Shown here: positions 1 to 10,000 of the stretch, piece by piece | How the letters are laid out: each line of letters starts with the position of its first letter | How positions within the stretch are numbered: position 1 is the stretch's first letter | Source of the DNA: Saccharothrix australiensis | Lineage (GTDB): Bacteria > Actinomycetota > Actinomycetes > Mycobacteriales > Pseudonocardiaceae | Length of the DNA: 64,000 nt | Reading direction: 5' to 3' | Assembly: GCF_003634935.1 (NCBI RefSeq) | Contig: NZ_RBXO01000001.1 | Coordinates: 6,101,501-6,165,500, forward strand | Notes under the pieces: generated by a model | What the model was told of the DNA's origin: nothing | Seen by the model: only the letters and a program-made list of their open reading frames with translations | Databases searched by the model: none | Translations under genes and position numbers: made by a program

Positions 1-397
1 CGAACAGCGGGCCCGCGCCGGCGTGGTCGAGCACCAGGCCGACGACGTGCTCGGTCGGCACCACGGCGTCGCAGAACAGCGCGCCCTCCTCGGTGTGCAG
101 CACGGTCCGGATCAGGCGGCCCGTGCGCGCCTCCCGCAGCGCCCGGTCGAGGGTCGTGGCCTGGAACGTCAGGTGCCGCCCCAGCCGCTTCAGCTCCTCG
201 CGCCGGGTGCCGCCGGGCAGCGCGCCGGGCGGTGGCGGCGGGTCGCCGAGCGCGTCCACGCCGAAGTCGAACACCCCGTTGCTGTAGTGCGCGAGGTAGT
301 GCAGCGCGGGTGTCTTGACGACCGCCGCGCGGCAGGCGTGCCGGGTGGTGTCGAACTCGGGGCCCAGGTGCTCGGCCTCCTCCTCGTGCAACTCCAC
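1..397 (-). CDS. Hypothetical protein of the FxSxx locus, N-terminal part (runs off the window)
   Basis: The frame opens with a GTG at 397 preceded by a clean AGGAGGG ribosome site six bases upstream, and continues past base 1, so only about 132 N-terminal residues are visible. They are rich in acidic residues and His near the start (ELHEEEAEHLGPEF) and contain a short Pro run (DPPPPPGAL). There is no signal peptide, membrane segment or recognised catalytic motif. The start lies 19 bases after the fxsT stop on the same strand, so it is probably the third gene of an fxsA-fxsT operon. I do not recognise the family. It does not resemble the TIR-like N-terminus expected of FxsC, so that name is not applied. 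That it belongs to the peptide system is inferred from position only. Confidence 0.7.
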   Translation of the reverse strand, partial: MELHEEEAEHLGPEFDTTRHACRAAVVKTPALHYLAHYSNGVFDFGVDALGDPPPPPGALPGGTRREELKRLGRHLTFQATTLDRALREARTGRLIRTVLHTEEGALFCDAVVPTEHVVGLVLDHAGAGPLF

Positions 398-416
398 GCT
401 GTTCCCTCCTGCGCGC

Positions 417-3400
417 TCAGGTGTGCGGTACGTCGACGTCGCACTCGCGCCAGTCCTGGTCGGCCGGGTGCGCCGCGACCCGCAGGTTGTGCGCCGCCAC
501 GACCGTGTGCGGGTGGTCGGGGCCCAGGAACTCGACGCAGTCGGCGTGCGCCTCCGCGATCAGCACGGCCGCGCCGTCCACGTCGCCCGCCGCCGCGCGG
601 ACCCGCGCCTCGTCCACGGCGGCGGCCAGCGTCCACGGGTGCGTGTCGCCGAGCCGCGCGCGCAGCGCCTCCGCCGCCGCCGCGACGTGGTCGACCGCGC
701 CGGCGTGGTCGCCCGCCGCGCCCAGCGCCAGGCCGAGCCCGAGCCGGCACAGCGCCGTGAACGGGTGGTCCTCCCGGATGCCCTCCAGCGCGCGGAAGCC
801 GTCCAGGGCGGTCCGCGCCAGCTCCACCGCCAGCTCCGGGTCGCCGCCCACGCGCCGGTGGTCGGCGGAGAAGCTCAGCGCGCAGCCCAGCGTGTACGGG
901 TGGTCGGGCCCGATGACCTCGCGGTAGTCCCGCAGCGCCTTCCCGGTGCGCTCCTTCGCCGCCCGCGTCCGCCCGGCGAGGCGCAGCGCGATGGCGTAGT
1001 TCCAGTGCACGCCGATCTGCGTCTGGTTCAGCTCGGGGCGCACGCTCTGGAGCTTCTGCGACGCGCCGAGCAGCGATTCCAGCGCCTCCGGGTAGCGGCC
1101 CAGCTCCCGCTGGTAGAGCCCGATCTGGGCGAGCGTGACCCAGGTGAACTCGTCGCCTTCGCCGAACAGCCGCCGCCGTCGGCTGAAGTTGTCCTCCTCC
1201 AGCGCGAGCGCGCCGGCCGCGTCACCGGACAGGAACATCGACGACGCCAGGTTGTTCGCCGCGCGGCGCGTGTCCGGGTGGTCCTCGCCGAGCACCATCC
1301 GCAGATTCTCCCAGGTCGACTGGTCCTCCACCAGCGCTTCCGCGAACAGGCCGAGACCGCGCAGGTCGCCGCCGCGACCGCGCGCGGTGATCAGCGGCTG
1401 CGGGTGCGTCAGGTCGAGGGCGCGGCGCTGCTGGGCCAGCGCGAGGTCGTCGAGCCGCAGCGCTTCCGCCGGTTCGCCCAGCACGCGGTGCACGTTGGCG
1501 AGCTGGGTGGCGAGCCGGTTGCGCAGCGGGTCGTCCGCGCCGAACCGCTCGGTCCACGACGTCAGCAGCTCGTGGCCGGGTTGCAGCGCGGCGCGCCGCA
1601 CGCCCGCGCCGCCGTCGGTGAACAGGAACCGCACCTGGTTGACCAGCCAGCGCCGCACCTTCGGGTCGGCGCTGCGCACCGCGCCGGACGGGAACACGTG
1701 CCGCTGGAGCTCCTGGAACCGGGTGCGCCGGGTCGGCGACTTGTCCTCCACCTCGGTCGGCGCGTAGGCGGCGAGCGCGGCCAGCACGTCCGCCTGCCGC
1801 GCCTCCCGCTCCGGCGCGGGCATCCCGGCGCGCAGCGCCCGCTGCACGACCCGGTGCAGCCGCAGCGAGTACTGGTCGCCCCAGTCGACGCGGAACAGCC
1901 CGTGCCGCGCGCCCGCCCACAGCACCCGGTCGACCTCGCCCGCGTCCAGCTCCAGCGGCGCGGCGTCCACGCCGCCGACGGCCACCAGCCGCTCCAGGAA
2001 GGCGGGCGACCGCACCAGGCCGAGCGCGACGCCCTGCGGCGACAGGAACGCGCACAGCCGCGCGAGCAGCACCGCCACCCGGCCGGTCGCGTCCTCGCGC
2101 AGCGACTCGACCACGACGTCGACCACGCGCGCGACACCGTCCTTTTCGGACCGGCCGAGCCGGTCGAAGAAGGTGCGCACCGCCCACCCGGCCGCGTCGG
2201 CGTCCGTCGAGCCGGCGGCGCGCTCGGACCGCACGGCCTCGGCGAGCCACGCGGCGGCCAGGTCGAGCGCGAGCGGCAGGTGCCGCACCTCGGCCGCGAC
2301 CCGGCGCGCGTCCACCGCGGTCAGGCCGCGCACGCGGTCCAGCAGCAGCGCGACGCTGTCCGCCGCGACCATCGGCGCCAGCTCCACCGACGGCGCGGCG
2401 GCGGAGTTCGAGGTGATCAGCACGTGTCCGGTCGAGCCCGGCGGCAGCAGGTCGGCGATCGCGTCGAGGTCGTCGGCGTTGTCGTAGACCAGCAGGAACC
2501 GGGCGTAGGACGGGTCGTTGGCCAGCCGGTCCAGCGCGGTCAGCGACCCGAAGTCGGTGGAGCCGGGCAGCCGCAGGCGCACCGCCAGCTCGGCCAGGCC
2601 CACCTGGACGGACTGCCGGTCCTGCGCCGACAGCCACCACACGGCGTCGTAGTCGGCGGAGAACCGGTAGGCGTACTCCAGGGCCAGCTCGCTCTTGCCG
2701 ACGCCCGCCTCGCCGTTCAGCGTCACGACCGCGCGCTCGTCGCCCGCGTCGACGAACTCGTCGCGCAGCGCCTCGACGTCCTCGTCCCGACCGATGAAAC
2801 CGCGGTGGCGCGGCGGCAGCCGGAACACCGCCGGGTCCGCGCCCGGCACGCGCATCGGCGCGTCGTGCGCGGTGCCGGGCCGGTCGATCAGGCCGAAGTG
2901 GCCGAGCAGCTTGGCGCTCAACGTCTCCGGCAGGTGCTCGTGCACCGACAGGCCGTCGTCGGACGGCTCGTCCTCGGCCAGCAGCAGCCGCAGCACCGCG
3001 ACACCCGCGGGCAGCGCGACCTCGCGCAGGTGCGGCGAGACCAGCACCACCACGCCCGCGGGCACACCGCCCTCCCGGTCCAGCTCGGCGAGCGGCACGA
3101 CCTGCGCGCCGGCGCGGGCCAGCTGGCCGCGCACCCAGTCGGCCCAGGGCCGGTCGGGCGGCGCGTGCACGACGGCCACCCGGTCCGCGTCGTCGGCGGC
3201 GGCGGCGAGCCCGAACACGCGGCGGTAGCGGGCGCGCAGCACGGACGGCACCGGCGGGCACGCGGTGACCGCGCCGCCGCTGACCGCCGCCGCCAGCCTG
3301 GCGTACTGCGCCTCCAGCGCGCCGCCGCCGCTCGGTTCCTCGGCCAGGATCGCGAGCAGCGGGTCGAACGCGTCGAACGGCCGGTACGGTATCTCCACCG

Positions 3401-4133
3401 TGCCGCCGTCCGGCACGCGTTTCGCCTGCCCCGCCAGCAGTTCGGCGAACGCCGCGTGGATCTGCGACCGGATGCGCCGCGCGCGGGACTGCTCGGCGTC
3501 GTCGAACAGCGTCGCCACCGGCACGACGTCGATGCGGATCGGCGCGCGCCTGCGCACCTGCGCGGCCAGGTCGGCGGCGTCCGCGATGGCCCTCGGGCGC
3601 GGCCGGAAGCACACCACGGCCAGCTCGCACAGCGTCGCGACCAGCGTCAGGGACTCCTCGACCGCGCCCGTCGGCGCGTCGATCAGCACCTGGTCGTAGT
3701 CCGATTCCGCCAGGCGGGACCGCAACTCCGCGATCGCGCCCGCGTCGCCGTGGCTCGTCTCCGGCCGCGGGCGGCCCGCCGCGTCGGTCGGCATCGGCGC
3801 CACCACGTCGATGTGGCCGGTCGCGTCCGGCAGGGGCAGCGCGAACCGCTCCACGACCGGCGGCGGTTCCTCGTCGCGGGCCGGGTCGGCGAGGTACGCG
3901 GCGAGCAGCGCGCGGCCGAGCCCGTCCGGCAAAGCCTGCCGCGACACCAGGAACGGCTCCAGGTACTCGCGCACGCGCGGCACCTCGGAACCCCAGTCCA
4001 CCACCAGCACCCGCTGCCCCGCGCTGGACAGCACCCACGCCAGGTTCGCCACCGCGCTGGTGCGCCCGGTGCCGCCGGCGGCCGACAGGAACGCCGTCAC
4101 ACCGGTGTGGCCGTGCCCAGCGGGGCTGCTCAT
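417..4133 (-). CDS. fxsT: FxSxx-COOH system ATPase/tetratricopeptide repeat protein FxsT
   Basis: This 1238-residue protein combines several signalling modules. Residues about 15-40 carry a MinD/ParA-like deviant Walker A (AAGGTGRTSA) in an otherwise intact N-terminal ATPase domain. Residues about 300-400 look like a divergent TIR-like segment. An NB-ARC-type STAND ATPase follows, with the P-loop GEAGVGKS near residue 470, and the last 400 residues are TPR repeats with the usual bacterial LGxDHPxT pattern. FxsT-family proteins are known companions of FxSxx-COOH peptides, but their biochemical role is unsettled; a sensory or scaffolding ATPase is an inference. The start was set at the ATG at 4133 because GGAG lies six bases upstream. 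An open extension of 23 residues is less likely. It lies 83 bases after fxsA on the same strand. Confidence 0.86.
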   Translation of the reverse strand: MSSPAGHGHTGVTAFLSAAGGTGRTSAVANLAWVLSSAGQRVLVVDWGSEVPRVREYLEPFLVSRQALPDGLGRALLAAYLADPARDEEPPPVVERFALPLPDATGHIDVVAPMPTDAAGRPRPETSHGDAGAIAELRSRLAESDYDQVLIDAPTGAVEESLTLVATLCELAVVCFRPRPRAIADAADLAAQVRRRAPIRIDVVPVATLFDDAEQSRARRIRSQIHAAFAELLAGQAKRVPDGGTVEIPYRPFDAFDPLLAILAEEPSGGGALEAQYARLAAAVSGGAVTACPPVPSVLRARYRRVFGLAAAADDADRVAVVHAPPDRPWADWVRGQLARAGAQVVPLAELDREGGVPAGVVVLVSPHLREVALPAGVAVLRLLLAEDEPSDDGLSVHEHLPETLSAKLLGHFGLIDRPGTAHDAPMRVPGADPAVFRLPPRHRGFIGRDEDVEALRDEFVDAGDERAVVTLNGEAGVGKSELALEYAYRFSADYDAVWWLSAQDRQSVQVGLAELAVRLRLPGSTDFGSLTALDRLANDPSYARFLLVYDNADDLDAIADLLPPGSTGHVLITSNSAAAPSVELAPMVAADSVALLLDRVRGLTAVDARRVAAEVRHLPLALDLAAAWLAEAVRSERAAGSTDADAAGWAVRTFFDRLGRSEKDGVARVVDVVVESLREDATGRVAVLLARLCAFLSPQGVALGLVRSPAFLERLVAVGGVDAAPLELDAGEVDRVLWAGARHGLFRVDWGDQYSLRLHRVVQRALRAGMPAPEREARQADVLAALAAYAPTEVEDKSPTRRTRFQELQRHVFPSGAVRSADPKVRRWLVNQVRFLFTDGGAGVRRAALQPGHELLTSWTERFGADDPLRNRLATQLANVHRVLGEPAEALRLDDLALAQQRRALDLTHPQPLITARGRGGDLRGLGLFAEALVEDQSTWENLRMVLGEDHPDTRRAANNLASSMFLSGDAAGALALEEDNFSRRRRLFGEGDEFTWVTLAQIGLYQRELGRYPEALESLLGASQKLQSVRPELNQTQIGVHWNYAIALRLAGRTRAAKERTGKALRDYREVIGPDHPYTLGCALSFSADHRRVGGDPELAVELARTALDGFRALEGIREDHPFTALCRLGLGLALGAAGDHAGAVDHVAAAAEALRARLGDTHPWTLAAAVDEARVRAAAGDVDGAAVLIAEAHADCVEFLGPDHPHTVVAAHNLRVAAHPADQDWRECDVDVPHT

Positions 4134-4216
4134 CGACTGCTCCAGATCGGCGGTGCGGTGGTGGGTCGCGCGGTGGCGCCCGCCCGCGGTGACGCGGACC
4201 ACCGCGGTGGACGGGG

Positions 4217-4384
4217 CTACAGCGAGCTCTCGAACGCGGCGAACCGGTTCGGCATCTCCGCGTTCTCGGCGAGGATGCGGTGCAGGGCGGCGCGCAGCGC
4301 GGTGTCGGGCAGCTCCGCCACCCTGGCCAGGTCGATCCCGGTCACGTCGAGGAGTTCGGACTCCAGGACGGGTTCTTCAGCCAT
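4217..4384 (-). CDS. fxsA: FxSxx-COOH precursor peptide FxsA
   Basis: The product is a 55-residue peptide with an acidic N-terminal half and the C-terminus AAFESSL. Its last five residues, F-E-S-S-L, match the family signature Phe-x-Ser-x-x-COOH exactly, which identifies it as the presumed ribosomal precursor for the neighbouring radical SAM enzyme. The start is the ATG at 4384, with GAGGGGG nine bases upstream. Another ATG eight bases earlier is out of frame. The gene heads the minus-strand unit with fxsT and faces fxsB across a 160-base gap. In this family the radical SAM enzyme is thought to cross-link side chains near the C-terminus, so Phe51 and Ser53 are candidate modified residues by analogy. 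The mature product and its function are not predictable from the sequence. Confidence 0.88.
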   Translation of the reverse strand: MAEEPVLESELLDVTGIDLARVAELPDTALRAALHRILAENAEMPNRFAAFESSL

Positions 4385-4544
4385 CTCGCCATACCCCCTC
4401 ACCGCAAAGCTGCGGGTGCGTCCGCAGTGCGCCAACCCCATCCTAGTGCGAGGCAACGGGGAATGCGGGGAATCCTCCGATTGGCGGAAGTAGCGGCCGG
4501 GCCGATGTGTTTGGTTTGTCTGGGGCGGATGGATCGGGGGATCG
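4385..4544. promoter_or_regulatory. Divergent promoter region of fxsA and fxsB
   Basis: This 160-base gap separates the two arms of the peptide locus, so both must be transcribed from it. I see a short inverted repeat TCCG-attgg-CGGA near 4476-4488 but no consensus -35/-10 pair for either direction. No local regulator gene is present. Confidence 0.4.
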
Positions 4545-5666
4545 ATGGAAGCGCTGCCGTTCCGCCAGTTCGTGGTGAAGGTCCACGGCCGCTGCAACCT
4601 CGCCTGCGACTACTGCTACGTCTACGAACTGGCCGACCAGGGCTGGCGCTCCCGACCGCGCGCGATGTCGCCGCGAGTGGTCGCGCACACCGCCGAACGG
4701 GTGGCGCGGCACGTGCGCGCGCACGGGCTGTCCGAGGTGGAAGTCGTGCTGCACGGCGGTGAACCGCTCCTCGCCGGCCCGGCGGCGGTCGAGGGGCTGG
4801 TGCGCCGCTTCCGCGCGGCGGTGCCCGCGCGGGTGCGGTTCTCCGTGCAGACCAACGGAACCCTGCTCGACCGCGCTTTCCTGGCGTTGCTCGCACGACT
4901 GGACGTGCGGGTCGGGGTGAGCGTCGACGGCGTCGGGGAAACGCACGACCGGCACCGCGTGCGGCCCGACGGAACCGGCAGTTGGGCATCGGTCGAGTCG
5001 GGTTTGCGATTGCTGGCCGACGAGTTCCGCGCGGTGTACGGCGGTCTGTTGTGCGTGATCGACGTGCGCGCCGATCCGGTGCGCGCCTACGAGTCGCTGC
5101 GCGAATTCCGGCCGCCGGTGGTGGATTTCCTGCTGCCGCACGGCAACTGGGCCGCGCCGCCGCCGGCACGGGTCGCCGGGGCCCCCGAAACGCCTTACGC
5201 GGATTGGTTGACGGCGTTGTTCGACCACTGGTACCCGCGGCCGGGAACACGGGTCCGGTTGTTCGAGGAGTTGCTGAACGTGGTGCTGGGCGGGCGTTCC
5301 CGCGTCGAAGGCGTGGGATTGACGCCGAGCGCGCAGGTGGTGGTGGAAACGGACGGCGCGATTTCCGTGTCGGACATCCTGGCGTCCTCCTCGCCCGCCG
5401 CGGCGGCGACCGGTCTGCACGTGCTGCACGACGACTTCGACCGGGCGCTGGCCCTCCCGGAGGTCGTCGCGGCGCGGTCGGGGCGCGCCGGGCTGCCGGA
5501 CGCCTGCCGGTCCTGCGCGGTGGTGGCGGCCTGCGGCGGCGGGCTGCGGGCCCACCGGTTCACCGGGGACGGTTTCGACCGCCCGTCGGTGTACTGCCCG
5601 GACCTGTACCGGTTGATCGCGCACGTGCGGGCGCGCGTGGCGGCCGACCTGGCGGAGCCGGCGTGA
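4545..5666 (+). CDS. fxsB: FxsB-family radical SAM/SPASM peptide-modifying enzyme
   Basis: This 373-residue radical SAM enzyme has the cluster motif CNLACDYC at residues 17-24, i.e. Cys17, Cys21 and Cys24 binding the 4Fe-4S cluster that cleaves S-adenosylmethionine. The glycine-rich SAM-contact segment VVLHGGEPLL follows at about residue 67. The C-terminal quarter has the SPASM pattern (CRSCAVVAACGGG, then YCPD) for auxiliary iron-sulfur clusters. Together with the FxSxx peptide encoded divergently, this identifies the FxsB family, which is expected to install a radical-based crosslink on FxsA. The stop overlaps the start of the next gene by four bases (GTGA), so the two enzymes are translationally coupled. 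In some organisms the two are one fused protein; here they are separate. Confidence 0.9.
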   Translation: MEALPFRQFVVKVHGRCNLACDYCYVYELADQGWRSRPRAMSPRVVAHTAERVARHVRAHGLSEVEVVLHGGEPLLAGPAAVEGLVRRFRAAVPARVRFSVQTNGTLLDRAFLALLARLDVRVGVSVDGVGETHDRHRVRPDGTGSWASVESGLRLLADEFRAVYGGLLCVIDVRADPVRAYESLREFRPPVVDFLLPHGNWAAPPPARVAGAPETPYADWLTALFDHWYPRPGTRVRLFEELLNVVLGGRSRVEGVGLTPSAQVVVETDGAISVSDILASSSPAAAATGLHVLHDDFDRALALPEVVAARSGRAGLPDACRSCAVVAACGGGLRAHRFTGDGFDRPSVYCPDLYRLIAHVRARVAADLAEPA

Positions 5667-6808
5667 CGGTGCGGCCGTGGCGGCTGTCCGCCGAGGACTT
5701 CGCCGCCCTGGCGCGGGGCGAGGGCGGCGCACGCGCCGTCCGGGCGCTGCGGCTGGCGCGGCGCAGCCGGACGTCGCTGCTGATCAGGATGATCGCCGCC
5801 GCGCCGGAGGCCCGCCCGGCGTACCGCCTGCTGGTGGACGCCGACCGCGCGTCGCCCTCGGCCGTGGCGGAGGTGCTGGACTACCCGTCGGTGGGCGCGT
5901 GGGCGACCCGGACGGCCCTGGCGCTGCGCCGCGGCTCGCCCGCGCGGCCGGTGGACCTCGCGTTCGTCGCCGCGGCGGCCGCGCTGCGGGCCGGTGTGCC
6001 GGCGCGGGTGGACCTGCCCGCGGTGGAGGTGTGCGCCCTGCCCTCGCTCGGCCTCGTCCACGACCCGCGCACGCTGGCCTACGAGCCGCTGCCCGAGGTG
6101 GACCTGGGCTCGCACGCGGTGCGCCTGGACGTGTGGGCGGGCGGTGGCGTGCCGCCGGGGTTGGCGGTCGCGACCCGGTTCGACCTGGAGCGGTGGCGGT
6201 CGGGGCTGGCCGGCGCGTGGGGCGTGCTGGAGCGCGACCACCCGGCGATGGCGGAGGAGTTCGCCGAGCTGGTTACCGTGCTGACGCCGATGCCGCCGTC
6301 GCCGACGGGCACGAGCAGCGCGACCGCGGCCGACGCGTTCGGCTGCGTGTTCCTGTCGCTGGCGCCGGACCCGGAGACGTTCGCGGTCACCCTCGCGCAC
6401 GAGGCGCAGCACACCAAGCTGGTGGCGCTGATGGACCTGTTCCCGCTGCTGGTGCCCGACCGGCGGGAGATCTTCTACGCGCCGTGGCGGGAGGACCCCC
6501 GGCCGCTGGCGGGGCTGCTGCACGGCACCTACGCCCACCTGGGCGTGGCGGCGTTCTGGCGCGCGCGGCGCGGGCTGCACGCGCAGACCGAGTACGCGCG
6601 CTGGCGGTCCGCCGCGCTGACCACCGCCGAGACGCTGCTGTCCAGCGGGAAGCTGACCCCGACCGGGCACACCTTCGTGACGGGGATGGCGGAGGTGCTG
6701 CGGCGGTGGTGCGCCGAACCGGTCCACCCGGACGCGGCGGCCCGCGCGGCGGAGGAGGCCGCCGCGCACCGCTCGCGCTGGCAGGCGAGGGTGGCCGACC
6801 CACGCTGA
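5663..6808 (+). CDS. HExxH-type peptide beta-hydroxylase of the FxSxx system
   Basis: The protein is 381 residues long, counted from the GTG at 5663 that overlaps the fxsB stop. The key motif is HEAQH at residues 246-250 in the context TLAHEAQHTKL, which gives the family its name. It precedes a Leu/Pro-rich stretch and a second conserved region (FYAPWREDPRPL and HGTYAHLGVAAFW) that supplies further candidate metal ligands. Members of this family were first seen as domains fused to FxsB-like enzymes. Related proteins have since been described as iron/2-oxoglutarate-dependent peptide beta-hydroxylases, so hydroxylation of FxsA is the best guess. A zinc peptidase is the alternative suggested by HExxH alone, but coupling to fxsB argues for a modification enzyme. 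No signal peptide is present, so it acts in the cytoplasm. Confidence 0.82.
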   Translation: MTVRPWRLSAEDFAALARGEGGARAVRALRLARRSRTSLLIRMIAAAPEARPAYRLLVDADRASPSAVAEVLDYPSVGAWATRTALALRRGSPARPVDLAFVAAAAALRAGVPARVDLPAVEVCALPSLGLVHDPRTLAYEPLPEVDLGSHAVRLDVWAGGGVPPGLAVATRFDLERWRSGLAGAWGVLERDHPAMAEEFAELVTVLTPMPPSPTGTSSATAADAFGCVFLSLAPDPETFAVTLAHEAQHTKLVALMDLFPLLVPDRREIFYAPWREDPRPLAGLLHGTYAHLGVAAFWRARRGLHAQTEYARWRSAALTTAETLLSSGKLTPTGHTFVTGMAEVLRRWCAEPVHPDAAARAAEEAAAHRSRWQARVADPR

Positions 6809-7078
6809 CGGGCACGACGTCCCGCCCACCCGTCGCGTGGTCCGCACCGGCCACGACGCCCGCCCGGCCGCCACGAGAACCGCACGGGGCCGACGACGGC
6901 CCGCACGCGCGGAGGTGTCCCCCCGGCACCGCCCGACCCGCGAACCACCGGCCACGACGCCCCCTGCCACCACGACACCCCCCGGACCGCCGCGCGCCGG
7001 GGTGTCGCTCCCGACACCGCCGCGACTCGCCGGGCGCGGTCCACGGGCGCGGGTGACCGGCCCGCGATACTGCCCGCC

Positions 7079-10000
7079 ATGCTCAACGCCGACGGCCGGT
7101 TGGTGCACTCCCCGGCGGACCTGGTGGACCTGCTGGAGTGCGCGCACCGCAGCCGCCTCACCCTGGCGGCGGCCCGCGGGCTGCCGGGCGCGCCGCGCCC
7201 GGACGCCGGCCGGGACACCCTGGCCGCCCGGCACGGCATCGCGCACGAGCTGGCCGTCCTGGAGCGGTTCAAGGCGCGGGGCGACGTGGTGGAGATCGCC
7301 CAGCCGCCGCCGGACCACGAGGCGCTGACGCGGGCCGCGCTGGCGACGCGGCGGGCCATCGACGCCGGCGCGCCGGTGATCTACCAGGGCGTCTTCTACG
7401 CCGACGGTTTCGTCGGCCGCGCGGACTTCCTGGTGCGCACCGACCGCGGGTACGAGCCGCACGACGCCAAGCTCGCCCGGCACGCGACGCCGGGTGCGGT
7501 CGTGCAGCTGACGGCCTACGCGGGCGCGCTGGGCGTCGACGCCGGGCCGGGGATGCGCCTGCTGCTGGGCGACGGCGGCGTCCGGACGTTCCGGGTGGCC
7601 GACTTCCTGCCGCTGGTGCGCGACCTCCAGCACCGGCTGCGGGAGCGCACCGCCGGCACCCCCACCCTGCCGGAGCGGCTGTGGGACGACGAGCGGCCCG
7701 CGTGCGCGACCTGCCGGTTCGCGCGGCACTGCGCGGACGGCCGGGCACGGGACCGCGACCTGTCGCTGGTCGCGGGCATCCGGGCCGACCAGCGGCGCAA
7801 GCTCGTGGCGGCCGGGCTGGGCACGATCGACGCGCTGGCGAACGCGACCGCGCGGGAGCGGCCGTCGACCATGTCCGCCGCCACGTTCACCGGCCTGCGC
7901 GCGCAGGCCGCGTTGCAGGTCGTCCAGGACGTCTCGCGCACGGCCGACGACCCGGTCGGCAAGGTCGCGTACGAGGTCGTCGCGCCGGAAGCGCTGGCCG
8001 AGCTGCCCGCGCCCAGTCCGGGCGACCTGTTCTTCGACATGGAGGGCGACCCGTACGCGCTCGACGGCGAGGGGCTGGAGTACCTGTTCGGGGTGGTGAC
8101 GCCGGACGAGGCGTTCACGCCGTTCTGGGCGCACACCCGGCCGCAGGAGAAGGCCGCGTTCGAGCGGTTCGTGGACTTCGCGGTGGCGCGGCTGGCCGAG
8201 CACCCCGGAGCGCACGTCTACCACTACGCGCCCTACGAGGTGAACGCGCTGAAGCGGCTCGCCGCGCTGCACGGCACGCGCGAGGAGGCCGTGGACCACC
8301 TGCTGCGGTCCGGGGCGCTGGTGGACTTGTACGCCGTGGTGCGAAAGGCGTTGCGGGTGTCGCAGCGGTCGTACTCGATCAAGTACCTGGAGCCGCTGTA
8401 CATGCCGTCGGCGCGGGACGGCGACGTGACCACCGCCGCGTCCAGCATCGAGGCGTACGAGGAGTTCCTGACGCTGACCGGGGCCGGGGACGTGGCCCGC
8501 GCGGAGGAGGTGCTCGACGGCATCGCGGAGTACAACGCGTACGACTGCGTCTCCACCCGCCGGCTGTACCGGTTCCTGCTGGAGGTGCGGGACGAGGCGG
8601 GCATCGAGCCGCACGTGCCCGAGGTGTCCTTCGTGGACGAGGTCGAGGACGAGGTGGCGGCGCGGCGGCGGGCCGAGCGCGCCGAGCGGATCGCCGCCGT
8701 GGTCGACCCGCTGCTGGCGGGGCTGCCGGACAACCCGGCCGACCACTCACCCGACGACCGGGCGCGGGCGCTGCTCGCGGCGGCGGTCGGCTACCACCGG
8801 CGCGAGACGAACCCCGCCTGGTGGGACTTCTTCCGGCAGGTGGCCGCGCCGCTGTCGGAGCTGGAGTCCGACGGCGCGTGCGCGGTGCCGGTGTCGGTGC
8901 GGGCGGAGGACTGGGCGATGCCGTCCGGCCGCGTGCGCAAGGCCAAGCGGGAGGTGCGGGTGCGGTGCGACCCGGACCGCCCGCACCCGTTCGCGGCGGG
9001 CGACCAGGTGCGGCTGCTGTACCCCGGCACGCCGAACCGCACGCGCGACGCCGTCGTGCTCGGCGAGTCCGCGGAGGACATCGCGCTGCTGGAGAGCGCG
9101 GCACCGGACGACGTCGACGGCGACCGGCCGGTGGCGGTGCTGCCGGGCAGCCCGGTTCGGCCCTCGCCCAAGGACGAGGCGGTGTACGAGCTGGCCCGCG
9201 CGGTGGTGGACGGCCTGCCCGAGCTGCCGCCGCACCCCGGCGTCGACCTGGTCCGGCGCACGCCGCCGCGGGTGGGCGGCGCGCTGCCGCGCACGGGCGA
9301 CGTCATCGCCGACGTGATCGCCGCGGTCGACGCGCTGGAGGGGTCGACGCTGGCCGTGCAGGGCCCGCCGGGCGCGGGCAAGACCTACCTCGCCGGGCGG
9401 CTCATCGCGCACCTGGTGCGCGGCGGGCGTTCCGTCGGGGTGACGTCGAACAGCCACAAGGCCGTGGAGAACGTGCTCGCCGCGGCGCAGGCGGCCGGGC
9501 GCGCGTCGGGTGTGCCGATCCCGACCGCCAAACGGCCCAAGGGCGCTCCGGCGAAGGACTGCTCCTGGGAGCAGCCGAAGGACAACGCGGCACTGATCCG
9601 CTGGCGGCACGACCAGGGCGCGGGGCACCTCGTCGGCGGCACCGCGTGGACGTTCGCCAACGCCGCGCTGCGCGAGCGGCCGTTCGACGTGCTGATCGTG
9701 GACGAGGCCGGGCAGTTCGCGCTGGCGGACGCGCTGGCGGTGTCGACGTGCGCGCGGAACCTGGTGCTGCTGGGCGATCCGCAGCAGCTACCGCAGGTGG
9801 TGCAGGGCACGCACCCGGCGGGCGCGGACGCGTCCGCCCTGGGGCACCTCATCGGCGACGCGGACGTGATCCCGGCCGAGCTGGGGTACTTCCTCGACCA
9901 GACCCGCCGGATGCACCCCGACGTGTGCGAGCCCGTGTCGCGGCTGTCCTACGCCGGGCTGCTCGGCGCGCACCCCAGCACGGCGTCGCGCGGGATCTCG

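Noticed and set aside
315-4493. A 1392-codon open frame on the plus strand opposite fxsT
   Set aside because: It is Arg/Gln/His-rich without any domain. It is the antisense shadow of a GC-rich gene whose own frame has clear P-loops and TPR repeats.
5663-6808. Zinc metalloprotease because of HExxH
   Set aside because: No signal peptide, coupling to fxsB and the known association of this domain with FxSxx loci favour a peptide hydroxylase.
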